This document shows positions 24,198-33,158 of a stretch of DNA of 64,000 bases, piece after piece. Source of the DNA: Lacticaseibacillus daqingensis (GTDB lineage: Bacteria; Bacillota; Bacilli; Lactobacillales; Lactobacillaceae). The stretch lies in contig NZ_RHOH01000002.1 of assembly GCF_003946115.1 (NCBI RefSeq), positions 62,001 through 126,000 of the forward strand, read 5' to 3'. Below the pieces are notes generated by a model. It saw nothing but the letters and a program-made list of their open reading frames with translations, had not been told where the DNA came from and searched no databases. The first letter of the stretch is position 1. Each line of letters starts with the position of its first letter. The position numbers and the translations under genes were made by a program.

Positions 24198-25775
24198 ATG
24201 AAACCACAAGAATTGAAGGACGCGGTGGCCAAGCGGCGCACATTCGCGATTATCTCTCACCCTGACGCTGGGAAAACGACGATCACCGAGCAGCTGCTGC
24301 TGTTCGGGGGCGTGATCCGCGAGGCGGGGACCGTGAAGGCCAAGAAGTCGGGGCATTTTGCCAAGTCCGACTGGATGGCCATCGAAAAGCAGCGCGGCAT
24401 CTCGGTCACGAGTTCGGTCATGCAGTTTGGCTATCAGGGCAAGCGCATCAATATTTTGGACACGCCGGGGCATGAGGACTTCTCCGAAGACACGTACCGG
24501 ACGCTGATGGCGGTTGATGCCGCGGTCATGGTCATTGACTCCGCGAAGGGGATCGAGGCGCAGACCAAGAAGCTGTTCAAGGTCGTCAAAAAGCGCGGCA
24601 TTCCGATCTTCACCTTCATGAACAAGCTGGACCGCGATGGCCGCGAGCCGCTGGACCTGATCGCGGAGCTGGAGGAGCTGTTGGGCATCGAAGGCTACGC
24701 GATGAACTGGCCCATCGGAATGGGAAAGGGACTTGTCGGGCTGTACGACCGGGTCGACAGTCGCATCGAGCTGTACCGGGAAAATGAGGCCGGCGAGCGC
24801 TACCTGCCGCTGGATGACAATGGGCACCTGGCGCCCACCGAGCCACTGGTCAACGAGTCCATCTACCGCGACACGTTGGATGACATCGAGCTCTTGGATG
24901 ACGCGGGTAACCAGTTTGACCTCAAAAAGGTGATGGCCGGCGACCAGACCCCGGTGTTCTTCGGCTCCGCGCTGACGAACTTTGGCGTCGAGACCTTCCT
25001 CAACCACTTCGTTGACCTGGCCCCGGAACCCGGGTTCCACACCCTGCAGGACGGTCGCGAGCTGGCGCCCACTGACCCGGCTTTTTCCGGTTTTGTCTTC
25101 AAGATCCAGGCCAACATGAACCCAAACCACCGCGACCGCATCGCCTTCATCCGGATCGGGGCCGGTGAATTCGAGCGTGGCATGGACGTGACCCTGCAGC
25201 GCACGGGCAAGCCACTGCGGCTGAACAACGCGACGGAGTTCATGTCTGATTCACGTGAAACGGTCGAAAACGCCGTGGCTGGTGACATTGTCGGGCTGTA
25301 TGACACCGGGAACTTCCAGATCGGCGACACCATCTATGCCGGCAAGCAACCGGTCGAATACGAGGCGCTCCCGCAGTTCACGCCGGAGCTATTCATGCGC
25401 GTGACAGCCAAGAACGTGATGAAGCAAAAGTCCTTCCACAAGGGGATGCAGCAGCTGGTGCAGGAAGGGGCGGTGCAGTTGTACCGCACCTATGCCACCA
25501 GCGACTACATCCTCGGGGCAGTCGGTCAGTTGCAGTTCGAGGTCTTCAAGTTCCGGATGCAAAACGAGTACAACTCGGAAGTCGTGATGACGCCGATCGG
25601 CAGCCGGGTGGCGCGCTGGATCGACCCGGAGCAACTGGATGAGCGGATGTCGAGCTCGCGCAACCTGCTCGTCAAGGACGTGCACGACGAGCCGTTGTTC
25701 CTGTTTGAAAACCAGTACGCCCTCCGGTGGTTTGCCGATAAGTACCCGGAAGTGCGCCTGACCGCGAAGCTATAA
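24198..25775 (+). CDS. prfC: Peptide chain release factor 3
   Basis: 525 aa translational GTPase RF3, which recycles RF1/RF2 after termination. G1 [14 protein letters not shown]2-region [12 protein letters not shown]3 DTPGHEDFS and G4 NKLDRD are intact. Domain II and the RF3 C-terminal domain follow to residue 525. ATG 24198 behind GAAAGGA. Its leader holds a terminator right after the only visible -10, which makes its transcription unclear. Confidence 0.95.
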   Translation: MKPQELKDAVAKRRTFAIISHPDAGKTTITEQLLLFGGVIREAGTVKAKKSGHFAKSDWMAIEKQRGISVTSSVMQFGYQGKRINILDTPGHEDFSEDTYRTLMAVDAAVMVIDSAKGIEAQTKKLFKVVKKRGIPIFTFMNKLDRDGREPLDLIAELEELLGIEGYAMNWPIGMGKGLVGLYDRVDSRIELYRENEAGERYLPLDDNGHLAPTEPLVNESIYRDTLDDIELLDDAGNQFDLKKVMAGDQTPVFFGSALTNFGVETFLNHFVDLAPEPGFHTLQDGRELAPTDPAFSGFVFKIQANMNPNHRDRIAFIRIGAGEFERGMDVTLQRTGKPLRLNNATEFMSDSRETVENAVAGDIVGLYDTGNFQIGDTIYAGKQPVEYEALPQFTPELFMRVTAKNVMKQKSFHKGMQQLVQEGAVQLYRTYATSDYILGAVGQLQFEVFKFRMQNEYNSEVVMTPIGSRVARWIDPEQLDERMSSSRNLLVKDVHDEPLFLFENQYALRWFADKYPEVRLTAKL

Positions 25776-25794
25776 TCAGAAAGGGAGTCAAAAC

Positions 25795-26634
25795 ATGGGA
25801 TTATTTGGGGCAAAAGAACCTGCTAAGCAAACACCGGCCGCTGATCAGGCGGCGGTTCACGCCATCACTAACGATGACCTGTTGGCCAAGTGGCGCACCT
25901 TCTCACTCGACCAAAGCCAAGAGGCGATGAGCGCCTTTTTGGAGGAGCTGATCGAACACTCCACGCTTTTGATGGTGGTGTTGGCGGACGATGGCGTCGA
26001 TGTCGCGCAGGCGGACAATGATGACTTGCAGTTCCCGCTGCTGACCACCACCGATGACCTGCACGTCCAGCCGCTGTTCACCGACTGGTTGGCGGTCAAC
26101 GAGCTGTACGATAACTGGAACGAAGGCGGCCTGAGTGCCAATGTGGCGCGCGCCCACGCGCTGCCGGTGGGCTTCTTGGACATGGCGCACCTGATCGCCG
26201 ACAACGACGACGTGGCCGGCATCGTGGTCAACCCGTTCTCTGACAACATCAACCTGCAGCGTGATGTGCTTGCGGACCTCGCGCAGCAGGCCGATGCGCG
26301 CCACGCTGAGCAAAACGAGGTGCAGATCGCGGTGTCCGATCCCGAGAACCTCCCCGAAGGTTTGTGGGCCGCGCTTGAACATGAGCTGGCCGACCACCTC
26401 GTGATCCGACGTGCCTGGTTGCGCCTGATGCACTACGATGGTCAGGAACACCTGATCTTGGTCGTTGATGCCCCAGACGCCGACGATGCCACCAAACAGC
26501 GCCTTGCCGACCGGCTGAGCCAGGTTGGGGAGGCCCAGCTGAAGGACAACCCAGCCTTGGGGTTGAGCATTGCCCCACTGGATGACGATTCCAAAGCGCT
26601 GGTCGAAGACATCACGACGACCTACGAAGCTTAG
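25795..26634 (+). CDS. SseB-like (enhanced serine sensitivity) protein
   Basis: 279 aa soluble, acidic protein of the SseB family. An N-terminal SseB domain (about residues 20-135, with LLMVVLADDGVDVAQ, FPLLTTTDDLHVQPLFTDW) is followed by an SseB C-terminal domain (about 150-275, with LPEGLWAALEHELADH). E. coli SseB affects serine sensitivity; the biochemical role is unknown. ATG follows AGAAAGGGAG. It stands 20 nt after prfC and may share its transcript, ending at a strong hairpin. Confidence 0.8.
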   Translation: MGLFGAKEPAKQTPAADQAAVHAITNDDLLAKWRTFSLDQSQEAMSAFLEELIEHSTLLMVVLADDGVDVAQADNDDLQFPLLTTTDDLHVQPLFTDWLAVNELYDNWNEGGLSANVARAHALPVGFLDMAHLIADNDDVAGIVVNPFSDNINLQRDVLADLAQQADARHAEQNEVQIAVSDPENLPEGLWAALEHELADHLVIRRAWLRLMHYDGQEHLILVVDAPDADDATKQRLADRLSQVGEAQLKDNPALGLSIAPLDDDSKALVEDITTTYEA

Positions 26635-26645
26635 TGCCAGCAACG

Positions 26646-26676
26646 CACGCCCAACGCTGATTGGGCGTGTTTTTTT
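26646..26676 (+). terminator. Terminator of the SseB-like gene
   Basis: CACGCCCAA (26646-26654) pairs with TTGGGCGTG (26661-26669), then seven T. Confidence 0.92.
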
Positions 26677-26687
26677 GCGCTTAGCGC

Positions 26688-26713
26688 CAAAAAAAGCCCC
26701 ACCAAGGGGGCTG
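26688..26713 (-). terminator. Terminator of the MucBP/SH3-like gene (reverse)
   Basis: AGCCCC (26695-26700) pairs with GGGGCT (26707-26712). Read in reverse it is followed by T7 (26695-26689). Confidence 0.85.
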
Positions 26714-26718
26714 AAAGC

Positions 26719-27594
26719 TTAGTTGAGGTACTGTACAAGCACGTAGTGGCCATTGGCTAGACGTGCCCATGTGCTGCCGGTGCGCGTCGTTGCGGTGTGG
26801 GTGACGAACACCTGGGTGCCGGTTTCGAGCCGTTCATCCAGCGGCGCCTCGTATGGCGCCTGCCACTGGGTCACGCCGGCTGCGCCACCCGCCACGGTGG
26901 CGGAGTACCGCGTGGCTTGCATGGTGTACGCGATGTTGGCCGCCGGTAGCCGCAGGGGGGCGGCCGGAAGCTGGAACGGGCCGTGGGCTTGCGGCCGGGT
27001 GTCCTGCGCCGTCAGCCATTGACTCCCGCCGATGTTGAGCCAAACGGTGCCGTCTGGCGTGCGGGCCAAGTCAAACACGCGCCAAATCGTATGGGCGGGC
27101 AGCGCGGTTGTCAGCGGTGTTGTCAAGTTGGGCTGGGCAAAGGCGGCCTTGGTGGTGAGTAGCTCGATGTAGGCGGCAGTTGGTGGTTTGCCGTGAGTCA
27201 ACGGGTCAACGGTGTAGGTGAACGTGATGCGCTGGCTCAGCTCGGTGAACTGCCCAAGCGCTGGCGTCGCGGTCAGCTGTTCGATCAACGCAGGCAAGGG
27301 GGCCGGGGTGAAGTGCGCGTGGAGCTTCCCGACCAATAGCGCTGGCGGCGCAAGCAACCGCCCATGCGTGTCGCGGTGGTAAACGAGAACCGGCGCTGCG
27401 ACACGCGGCTGGTAGCGGCAGATGACCGTTTGGTTGGTGGCGGGGAAGGTGCTGAGGTAGCCCACGACCGCCACCAGCTCGTGCCCTTCGATGATCGGCG
27501 GCACCAGCGTCAGTGCGGCCCCGGGGTGGCCGGTGAGCTGCAGCGGTGGCTTCAGGTCGCGGGTCTGATCCTGTGCGTAATAAACAACAGTCAC
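26719..27594 (-). CDS. Downstream part: MucBP-like plus two SH3-like repeats
   Basis: 291 aa if translated from GTG 27594, six bases after the amber codon. It keeps the whole MucBP-like domain (residues 1-65), a linking domain (about 66-165) and two SH3-like modules (about 168-290). Translation would rely on re-initiation, since CTAGGTAC is a poor ribosome site. See the interrupted-gene entry for the combined reading. Confidence 0.6.
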   Translation of the reverse strand: MTVVYYAQDQTRDLKPPLQLTGHPGAALTLVPPIIEGHELVAVVGYLSTFPATNQTVICRYQPRVAAPVLVYHRDTHGRLLAPPALLVGKLHAHFTPAPLPALIEQLTATPALGQFTELSQRITFTYTVDPLTHGKPPTAAYIELLTTKAAFAQPNLTTPLTTALPAHTIWRVFDLARTPDGTVWLNIGGSQWLTAQDTRPQAHGPFQLPAAPLRLPAANIAYTMQATRYSATVAGGAAGVTQWQAPYEAPLDERLETGTQVFVTHTATTRTGSTWARLANGHYVLVQYLN

Positions 27595-27600
27595 GTGTAC

Positions 27601-27762
27601 CTAGCTTGCGGCCGCCCCGGTTGCCGGCGGTTGTGCCACAGGGGTTGGCCGGCTCGCTTGCGGCAATACTGGGGCTTGTTGGGTTGGCGGTGTGACCGAG
27701 GGCGGTTGCCGGTGGCTACGGCGGCGGCCCAGCCAAGTCTTAAGTGTGTGGATAAATCCCAT
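27601..27762 (-). CDS. Small Pro/Gln-rich ORF ending at the amber codon
   Basis: 53 aa from ATG 27762 (after TTTGGAG) to TAG 27603-27601. It begins MGFIHTLKTWLGRRRSHRQ, then low-complexity P/Q/A/T. It is in the same frame as the MucBP/SH3-like part behind it and is best read as the N-terminal section of that protein. Confidence 0.55.
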   Translation of the reverse strand: MGFIHTLKTWLGRRRSHRQPPSVTPPTQQAPVLPQASRPTPVAQPPATGAAAS

Positions 27763-27780
27763 AAGCTTCTCCAAATGCGA

Positions 27781-27810
27781 AAAAACACCGGCGCTGCCGG
27801 CGTTTTTCTT
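27781..27810. terminator. Terminator of the DUF1827 gene, bidirectional
   Basis: ACACCGGC (27785-27792) pairs with GCCGGCGT around GCT, flanked by A-runs on the left and T-runs on the right. It ends the reverse-strand DUF1827 transcript just before the MucBP/SH3-like gene. Confidence 0.85.
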
Positions 27811-27824
27811 GCAGGACTGAACGA

Positions 27825-28109
27825 TTAGTGGGTGGCGGTGTTCAGCGTGACTTCCGCGATCTTGTCACCGCGAATCACGTCAACGTGATTGAAGTCAACA
27901 TCGCAGAGTTTCTTGAGCGCAAACGCAATTTCTGCGTCCTTGATGTTGCGCGTCTCACTGGTGAACAGCAACTCATCGTGCCCCGGTGCCTTGGTGTAGA
28001 CAACGGTCACATTGCCGAGTGAGTAGAGTTTAATGTATGTCGTGTCGGTGTGGGCGAGCTGCTGCGCCACGAGGTGCGGGTAGCTGTTCGTGATGTCTAT
28101 TAATCGCAT
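27825..28109 (-). CDS. DUF1827 family protein
   Basis: 94 aa protein beginning MRLIDITNSYPHLVAQQL, the hallmark of the DUF1827 family of Lactobacillales. It has no transmembrane helix. Function unknown; the gene commonly lies beside clpE, as here, which hints at a stress link. ATG 28109 is selected by GGGGG seven bases away; the Met at 28115 is too close to it. It is separated from clpE by about 140 nt without an obvious terminator and may be read from the clpE promoter. Confidence 0.85.
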   Translation of the reverse strand: MRLIDITNSYPHLVAQQLAHTDTTYIKLYSLGNVTVVYTKAPGHDELLFTSETRNIKDAEIAFALKKLCDVDFNHVDVIRGDKIAEVTLNTATH

Positions 28110-28247
28110 ATTCATGCCCCCGTTCTTCTGATCTACTTTCTATTATAAGGGACTTTGGGCCAAAAATAAAAACTTTCCACTGATTCACACAGATTTCGGC
28201 AGATTGACGCAAAACCGCCCGCATGTTTCGGCATGCGGGCGATTGGC

Positions 28248-30446
28248 TTACTTCGCTTCAGCTTCAGAAATCGCGATGTCACCGTTGGCGATGCGCGCTT
28301 CCAACGCTTTGGCGGTCGGGTGGTCGAGGTAAAAATCGGCCACGCGGTCTTCGATCTGTTCCTGGATGACCCGGCGTAGCGGGCGGGCGCCCATGGCCGG
28401 ATCGAATCCAAGCGTGACGAGTTTTTCCTTCACGGGGTCGGTGACGTGGATCGTCAGCCCTTGGTCGTGGATGTTGGCGTTGGTCTGGTCGATCATCAGG
28501 GAGACGATCTTCAGCAGCGCGGCCTTGTCCAGCGGCTGGAACTCGATGATATCATCGAAACGGTTCAGGAACTCTGGCTTGAAGTAGTTGCCCAGCTGTG
28601 CCAGCACGCTCTTGGTCGTACCTGACAGGGACGCGCCGAACCCGACGTTGGCTTCGGCATCGGTGGACCCGGCGTTACTGGTCATGATGATGATGGTGTC
28701 CTTGAAGGAGACGGTGCGGCCCTGACTGTCCGTCAGACGGCCGTCATCGAGGATCTGCAGGAACATGTTCATCACATCCGGGTGGGCCTTTTCAATTTCG
28801 TCCAGCAAGATCAAGCTGTACGGATTGCGCCGCACTTGCTCGGTCAGCTGGCCGGCCTCTTCATACCCGACATAGCCTGGCGGTGACCCGATGAGCTTGG
28901 AGACGCTGAACTTTTCCATGTACTCCGACATATCAAAGCGGATCATGGCCTCCGTTGCGCCGAACAGTTCCTTGGCGAGTTGCTTGGCCAGCTCGGTTTT
29001 GCCGACCCCCGTGGGCCCGACGAACAGGAAGCTCCCGATTGGCCGGCCCGTCTTGTTGAAGCCGATGCGGTTGCGGCGGATCGCCCGCGCCACCTTGTCC
29101 ACGGCCCGGTCCTGCCCGATGACATGGGCTTCAAGGTCGGCCGCAAGGTTCTTCAGCTGCGCTTGCTCCTGCTGCTTGAGCTCGCCGACCGGAATGTTGG
29201 TCTTTTGCTCGACGATCTGTTCCATGTCCTTTTCGGTCACCGTGGGCGTGTCGTCCTTGGCATCGAGCTTTTGCTTCTCCTGCATATTCTGAAGCTTCGT
29301 GACCTGGTCGCGGTAGAAGGCGGCCTTCTCATAGTCTTCCTGCTTCAGCGCGGCCTGCTTCTGTTTCTCGGCGTCGTCGACCTTGGTTTGCAGCGTTTTC
29401 GGGTCGGCTACGGTGATGGTCAGGTTCTTGCGCGAGCCCGCCTCGTCCAGCAGATCGATCGCCTTGTCTGGCAGGAAGCGATCCTGGATGTAACGGTTGG
29501 ACAGGGTCACGGCGGCGGTGATGGCTTCCGGCGTATAGGTCACGTGGTGGAAGTCCTCGTAGCGCGGCTGAATCCCTTGCAAAATCTTGACAGTCTCGGC
29601 CACGCTTGGCTCGTCAACGGTGACGGGCTGCAAACGGCGGGCGAGGGCGCTGTCTTTTTCGATCTGGCGGTACTCGTTATTGGTGGTGGCGCCGACCAGT
29701 TGCATTTCACCGCGCGCCAGCGCAGGCTTGAGCACGTTGCCGGCATCCATGCCGCCTTCCGCGTTCCCAGCGCCGACAATTTCGTGGATTTCATCGATGA
29801 ACAAAATGACATTCGGGTTCTTCTTCAACTCGTCCAGCAACTGCTGCATCCGCTGTTCGAATTGGCCGCGGATCCCGGTGCCTTGGACCAGCGACACGAC
29901 ATCGAGCTGGATAACTTGGCGGTCCTGAAGCTTGGCCGGTACGTCACCGTTGGCGATTTTCAGGGCGAGTCCTTCGACCACCGCGGTTTTCCCGACCCCG
30001 GCTTCCCCGATCAGAACCGGGTTGTTCTTCGTGCGCCGGTTGAGGATCTCGATGACCCGCGCGATTTCTTGGTCGCGGCCGATGACCGGATCGATTTCAC
30101 CGTTCTTGGCTTTGTCGGTCAGATTCACACCGAATTGGGCGAGCACGCCTTGGTTCTGGCCGCCGCGACGATTGCCGCCGGTGCGGCCGCCTTGGGTCGG
30201 CGGGGTTTGATCTTGTGGTTGCCCTTGTTCGGGCTGGTTCCCTTGGCTCATGGCCCGGAAGATATCATCCAAGCTGTTGAAGCCAAAGGGGTCGTTTGTT
30301 GCGTTCGTTGGATTCATAGAACCTCCTGCTTGAGCCTTGAGCTGTTGGTAGCAGCTCTGGCATAGGTTGATCTCTTGGCGTTGACCATTCACGCTGGTGT
30401 ACAGGTGGATGGTCGCAGGGTTTTGATGACAGTTCTCACATAGCAC
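28248..30446 (-). CDS. clpE: ATP-dependent Clp protease ATP-binding subunit ClpE
   Basis: 732 aa HSP100 unfoldase partner of ClpP. N-terminal zinc finger LCENCHQNP and LCQSCYQQL (two CxxC pairs), a Gln/Gly-rich linker (about 60-95), AAA-1 with [13 protein letters not shown], a UVR-type coiled segment ([18 protein letters not shown]), AAA-2 with [13 protein letters not shown], and a C-terminal D2-small domain. The start is GTG 30446, giving the conserved zinc-finger N-terminus; AAAGG lies 11 nt ahead. Upstream there are both a CtsR box and a CIRCE element. It acts on heat-denatured proteins in the cytoplasm. Confidence 0.95.
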   Translation of the reverse strand: MLCENCHQNPATIHLYTSVNGQRQEINLCQSCYQQLKAQAGGSMNPTNATNDPFGFNSLDDIFRAMSQGNQPEQGQPQDQTPPTQGGRTGGNRRGGQNQGVLAQFGVNLTDKAKNGEIDPVIGRDQEIARVIEILNRRTKNNPVLIGEAGVGKTAVVEGLALKIANGDVPAKLQDRQVIQLDVVSLVQGTGIRGQFEQRMQQLLDELKKNPNVILFIDEIHEIVGAGNAEGGMDAGNVLKPALARGEMQLVGATTNNEYRQIEKDSALARRLQPVTVDEPSVAETVKILQGIQPRYEDFHHVTYTPEAITAAVTLSNRYIQDRFLPDKAIDLLDEAGSRKNLTITVADPKTLQTKVDDAEKQKQAALKQEDYEKAAFYRDQVTKLQNMQEKQKLDAKDDTPTVTEKDMEQIVEQKTNIPVGELKQQEQAQLKNLAADLEAHVIGQDRAVDKVARAIRRNRIGFNKTGRPIGSFLFVGPTGVGKTELAKQLAKELFGATEAMIRFDMSEYMEKFSVSKLIGSPPGYVGYEEAGQLTEQVRRNPYSLILLDEIEKAHPDVMNMFLQILDDGRLTDSQGRTVSFKDTIIIMTSNAGSTDAEANVGFGASLSGTTKSVLAQLGNYFKPEFLNRFDDIIEFQPLDKAALLKIVSLMIDQTNANIHDQGLTIHVTDPVKEKLVTLGFDPAMGARPLRRVIQEQIEDRVADFYLDHPTAKALEARIANGDIAISEAEAK

Positions 30447-30499
30447 GATTTCACAACCTTTCTTCCCCACGGCACGCCGCGGGTGATGGGTAAAAGGGT

Positions 30500-30516
30500 T
30501 CTGACCTTTTTTGACC
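30500..30516 (-). promoter_or_regulatory. CtsR operator of clpE
   Basis: On the reverse strand GGTCAAA-AAA-GGTCAGA, matching the CtsR heptad repeat (GGTCAAANANGGTCAAA) at all but one position. It covers the predicted transcription start. Confidence 0.85.
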
Positions 30517-30524
30517 TTGCCAAT

Positions 30525-30552
30525 AGTATACAACACCCGGATGAAAAATCAA
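30525..30552 (-). promoter_or_regulatory. Promoter of clpE
   Basis: Reverse strand TTGATT (30552-30547), 16-nt spacer, TATACT (30530-30525). The start would lie near 30518, with a leader of about 70 nt. Confidence 0.65.
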
Positions 30553-30576
30553 GCACTCTCGCTTGCCGAGTGCTAA
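30550..30576 (-). promoter_or_regulatory. CIRCE element (HrcA operator) upstream of clpE
   Basis: CAAGCACTC-N9-GAGTGCTAA. The right arm is a perfect CIRCE half; the left matches 7 of 9 bases. It overlaps the clpE -35 region, so HrcA should repress clpE together with CtsR. Confidence 0.8.
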
Positions 30577-30690
30577 TTTGCTTGCACCTCGCCACGAAAG
30601 CCGGTATCTTAGTAAGGCAGCAGTGAACCAGTCGGTGGGAATGTTTGCGGTTTCATCGGCTTAATGCTAGCATAATCGTGTGAGGGAAAA

Positions 30691-30723
30691 GCCGTCAACT
30701 CGGGTGCTTAACGGCGTGACGGC
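30691..30723 (+). repeat. Inverted repeat before the 65-aa ORF
   Basis: GCCGTCA (30691-30697) and TGACGGC (30717-30723), separated by 19 nt, end just before the ribosome site. No T-run follows, so this is a leader hairpin or an operator. The rest of 30577-30740 shows only a weak CATAAT-like -10 at 30671. Confidence 0.35.
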
Positions 30724-30740
30724 CAGAAGGGGGCAGGCGA

Positions 30741-30938
30741 ATGACACCGGACTACCAACAGATGATGGATGACTTGCGCGCCGGGAAGCTGGCGACAATT
30801 GAGATCACGCCTGAGACATTCACCGCATTTCGCGCAGTTTGGACCAATTACGCGGGGCGCGAGACGATTGTCGGTGAGGCCAAGCGCGACGGGAAGATCA
30901 TCTACCATTACCAATCGGTGGCAGATGAGATAAAGTAA
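30741..30938 (+). CDS. Small conserved hypothetical protein upstream of ptsH
   Basis: 65 aa: MTPDYQQMMDDLRAGKLATI onward, ending HYQSVADEIK. Soluble, mixed charge, no recognised domain. The ATG lies behind a strong AGAAGGGGG. It is divergent from clpE and about 100 nt ahead of ptsH. Codon use and the ribosome site support a real gene; no function can be assigned. Confidence 0.65.
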   Translation: MTPDYQQMMDDLRAGKLATIEITPETFTAFRAVWTNYAGRETIVGEAKRDGKIIYHYQSVADEIK

Positions 30939-30984
30939 GGTTTTGACTTGCCGCGAAAACGGAATAATGGTAAGGTTTACAAGA

Positions 30985-31005
30985 AATAGAATCGTCCATT
31001 CTATT
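30985..31005 (+). promoter_or_regulatory. Palindrome in the ptsH leader/promoter
   Basis: AATAGAAT-CGTCC-ATTCTATT, perfect 8-bp arms. It contains a TAGAAT that could itself be a -10. A TTGACT lies upstream at 30943-30948 but is not correctly spaced to a good -10. Operator or AT-rich hairpin; the binding protein is unknown. Confidence 0.5.
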
Positions 31006-31042
31006 CGGCAAAAGACTTAATATGCGAAGGAGCAGATTACTC

Positions 31043-31309
31043 ATGGAAAAACGCGAATTTAATGTTATTGCAGAAACAGGGATCCACGCCCGCCCAGCAA
31101 CCCTTTTGGTTCAGGCCGCAAGCAAGTTCAACTCTGACATCAACTTGGAATACAAGGGCAAGAGCGTTAACTTGAAGTCCATCATGGGCGTTATGAGCCT
31201 TGGTGTTGGCCAGGGTGCCGATGTGACGATTTCCGCTGAAGGCGCTGACGAAGCCGAAGCCATCGCTGCAATCGAAGACACGATGAAAAAGGAAGGTCTG
31301 TCTGACTAA
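31043..31309 (+). CDS. ptsH: Phosphocarrier protein HPr
   Basis: 88 aa HPr of the phosphotransferase system. It takes phosphate from enzyme I on His15 (GIHARPAT) and passes it to sugar-specific EIIA; Ser46 (KSIMGVM) is the HPr-kinase site used for CcpA-mediated catabolite control. ATG 31043 follows GAAGGAG and gives exactly these residue numbers, ruling out the in-frame Met at 31022. The TAA overlaps the ATG of ptsI. Confidence 0.98.
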   Translation: MEKREFNVIAETGIHARPATLLVQAASKFNSDINLEYKGKSVNLKSIMGVMSLGVGQGADVTISAEGADEAEAIAAIEDTMKKEGLSD

Positions 31310-33030
31310 TGACAAAGCAACTCAAAGGGATCGCCGCTAGTGACGGCATCGCAACTGCGAAAGCCTACATGTTAGTGCAACCCGATTTGTCATTTTCTCA
31401 GTCTACTATTGAAGATCCAGAAAAAGAAATCGATCGGTTGCACCAAGCACTCGACCAGAGTAACAACGAGCTGAAGATCATTCGCGCCAAAGCGGCCGAA
31501 TCCCTCGGCGAAGAAGAGGCGCAGGTTTTTGATGCGCACATGATGATTCTGTCTGATCCAGAATTCACCGGTGCCGTTGAAAGCAACATCAAGGACGACT
31601 CGGTCAATGCTGAAGCCGCACTCAAGTCGGTTTCCGATATGTTCATCGCCACCTTCGAGGCGATGACCGACAACCCATACATGCAAGAACGCGCCGCGGA
31701 TATCCGCGACGTGTCCACGCGCGTTTTGGCGCACCTGCTGGGCCGTGCTTTGCCAAACCCTGCCTTGATCGACTCTGAAGTGATCGTCGTGGCGCACGAC
31801 TTGACGCCATCTGACACCGCACAGTTGAACAAGAAGTACGTGAAGGCCTTCGTCACCGACATCGGTGGCCGGACCGCGCACAGTGCGATCATGGCGCGTT
31901 CCTTGGAGATCCCAGCGGTTGTTGGGACCCAGGATATCACCGCGAGCGTTGTCGCAGACCAGATGCTGACCGTTGACGGGCTGACCGGTGACGTCACCAT
32001 CGACCCAACGCCGGAACAAGTTGAAGCCTCCGCTAAGGAAGCCAAGGCTTACGCTGACCAGAAGGCGGAATGGGCCCTGCTCAAGTCCGCGAAGTCCGTG
32101 ACGGCTGACGGTAAGCACTTCGATGTTGCCGCCAACATCGGGACCCCGAAGGACCTCGATGGCGTTTTGGCGAACGGTGCCGAAGCGATCGGCCTGTACC
32201 GGACCGAGTTCTTGTACATGGATTCTGCTGAACTGCCGACGGAAGACGATCAGTTCGACGCCTACAAGAAGGTGCTCGAAACGATGAACCCGAAGCCGGT
32301 GGTTGTTCGGACGATGGATATCGGTGGGGATAAGCACCTCCCGTACCTGCCGTTACCTGAAGAACAGAACCCATTCCTGGGTTACCGGGCGATCCGGATC
32401 TCGTTGGACAAGCAGGACATCTTCCGCACCCAGTTGCGGGCCTTGCTCCGCGCGTCCGCGTTCGGTGAACTGCGCATCATGTTCCCAATGATCGCAACGA
32501 TTCAGGAATTTGAAGCCGCCAAGGCGGTCTTCCTGGAAGAAAAGGCCAAGCTGGTTGACGCCGGCGTCAAGGTTTCTGACACCATCCAACTCGGGATGAT
32601 GATCGAGATCCCAGCCGCAGCCGTTTTAGCTGACCAGTTTGCCAAGCACGTGGACTTCTTCTCCATCGGCACCAACGACCTGATCCAATACACCATGGCC
32701 GCTGACCGCGGGAACGAGCACGTGTCCTACCTTTACCAGCCTTACAACCCATCCATTCTGCGCCTGATCAAGAACGTGATCGATGCGGCGCACAAGGAAG
32801 GCAAGTGGGCCGGCATGTGTGGGGAAGCCGCAGGGGACCCGATCATGGTGCCGATCCTGCTCGGCATGGGCCTGGACGAATACTCCATGTCCGCCACCAG
32901 CGTGCTGAAGATCCGCAGCCTGATGAAGCGCTTGTCCACGGAAGATATGGCGAAGTTGGCCGATAAGGCACTCAACGAATCCATTTCGAACGATGACAAC
33001 AAGAAGCTCGTCGAGGAAGCAACGAAGTAA
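31309..33030 (+). CDS. ptsI: PTS enzyme I (phosphoenolpyruvate-protein phosphotransferase)
   Basis: 573 aa enzyme I. The N-terminal HPr-binding/phospho-His domain carries [20 protein letters not shown] (active His near residue 190). The C-terminal PEP-binding barrel carries [30 protein letters not shown] and the catalytic-Cys loop [11 protein letters not shown]. It starts with TAATG coupling to ptsH and ends at a strong terminator. It phosphorylates HPr from PEP in the cytoplasm. Confidence 0.98.
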   Translation: MTKQLKGIAASDGIATAKAYMLVQPDLSFSQSTIEDPEKEIDRLHQALDQSNNELKIIRAKAAESLGEEEAQVFDAHMMILSDPEFTGAVESNIKDDSVNAEAALKSVSDMFIATFEAMTDNPYMQERAADIRDVSTRVLAHLLGRALPNPALIDSEVIVVAHDLTPSDTAQLNKKYVKAFVTDIGGRTAHSAIMARSLEIPAVVGTQDITASVVADQMLTVDGLTGDVTIDPTPEQVEASAKEAKAYADQKAEWALLKSAKSVTADGKHFDVAANIGTPKDLDGVLANGAEAIGLYRTEFLYMDSAELPTEDDQFDAYKKVLETMNPKPVVVRTMDIGGDKHLPYLPLPEEQNPFLGYRAIRISLDKQDIFRTQLRALLRASAFGELRIMFPMIATIQEFEAAKAVFLEEKAKLVDAGVKVSDTIQLGMMIEIPAAAVLADQFAKHVDFFSIGTNDLIQYTMAADRGNEHVSYLYQPYNPSILRLIKNVIDAAHKEGKWAGMCGEAAGDPIMVPILLGMGLDEYSMSATSVLKIRSLMKRLSTEDMAKLADKALNESISNDDNKKLVEEATK

Positions 33031-33041
33031 GCACATTTGAG

Positions 33042-33070
33042 AACCGCTGACCGACCGTCAGCGGTTTTTT
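33042..33070 (+). terminator. Terminator of ptsHI
   Basis: AACCGCTGA (33042-33050) pairs with TCAGCGGTT (33058-33066), then T-run. Confidence 0.92.
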
Positions 33071-33080
33071 AGTGCAGTCA

Positions 33081-33109
33081 TTGACACCGGTTACATGCTT
33101 GCCTACACT
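33081..33109 (+). promoter_or_regulatory. Promoter of the ROK gene
   Basis: Perfect TTGACA (33081-33086), 17-nt spacer, TACACT (33104-33109), 50 nt before the start codon. Confidence 0.85.
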
Positions 33110-33158
33110 GAACTTAGCGCCTTTAATGGCGAAACCAGTTGAGAGTGAGGAAAACAAA

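Larger units (their letters stand above)
26719..27762 (-). pseudogene. MucBP/SH3-like protein gene interrupted by an in-frame amber codon
   Basis: A single reading frame of 348 codons runs from ATG 27762 to the stop at 26719 but is cut by one TAG at 27603-27601. Before the TAG are 53 codons: MGFIHTLKTWLGRRR, then a Pro/Gln-rich stretch. After it, VHV leads straight into a MucBP-like unit (TVVYYAQDQTRDLKPP to about VICRYQPR), a middle domain, and two SH3/SLAP-like C-terminal repeats (IWRVFDLARTPDGTVWLNI; TGTQVFVTHTATTRTGSTW). The ATG has a good site (TTTGGAG); an internal GTG at 27594 has only a weak one. There is no signal peptide, so the protein would be cytoplasmic. Either a pseudogene, two coupled cistrons, or amber read-through. 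Confidence 0.65.

Noticed and set aside
28980-30365. 461-codon forward frame antisense to clpE
   Set aside because: clpE on the other strand is unmistakable, and the forward frame has no ribosome site or domain.
30550-30576. Reading the clpE upstream palindrome as a terminator
   Set aside because: Its 9-nt loop and the GAGTGCTAA arm match CIRCE, and no T-run follows on either strand.
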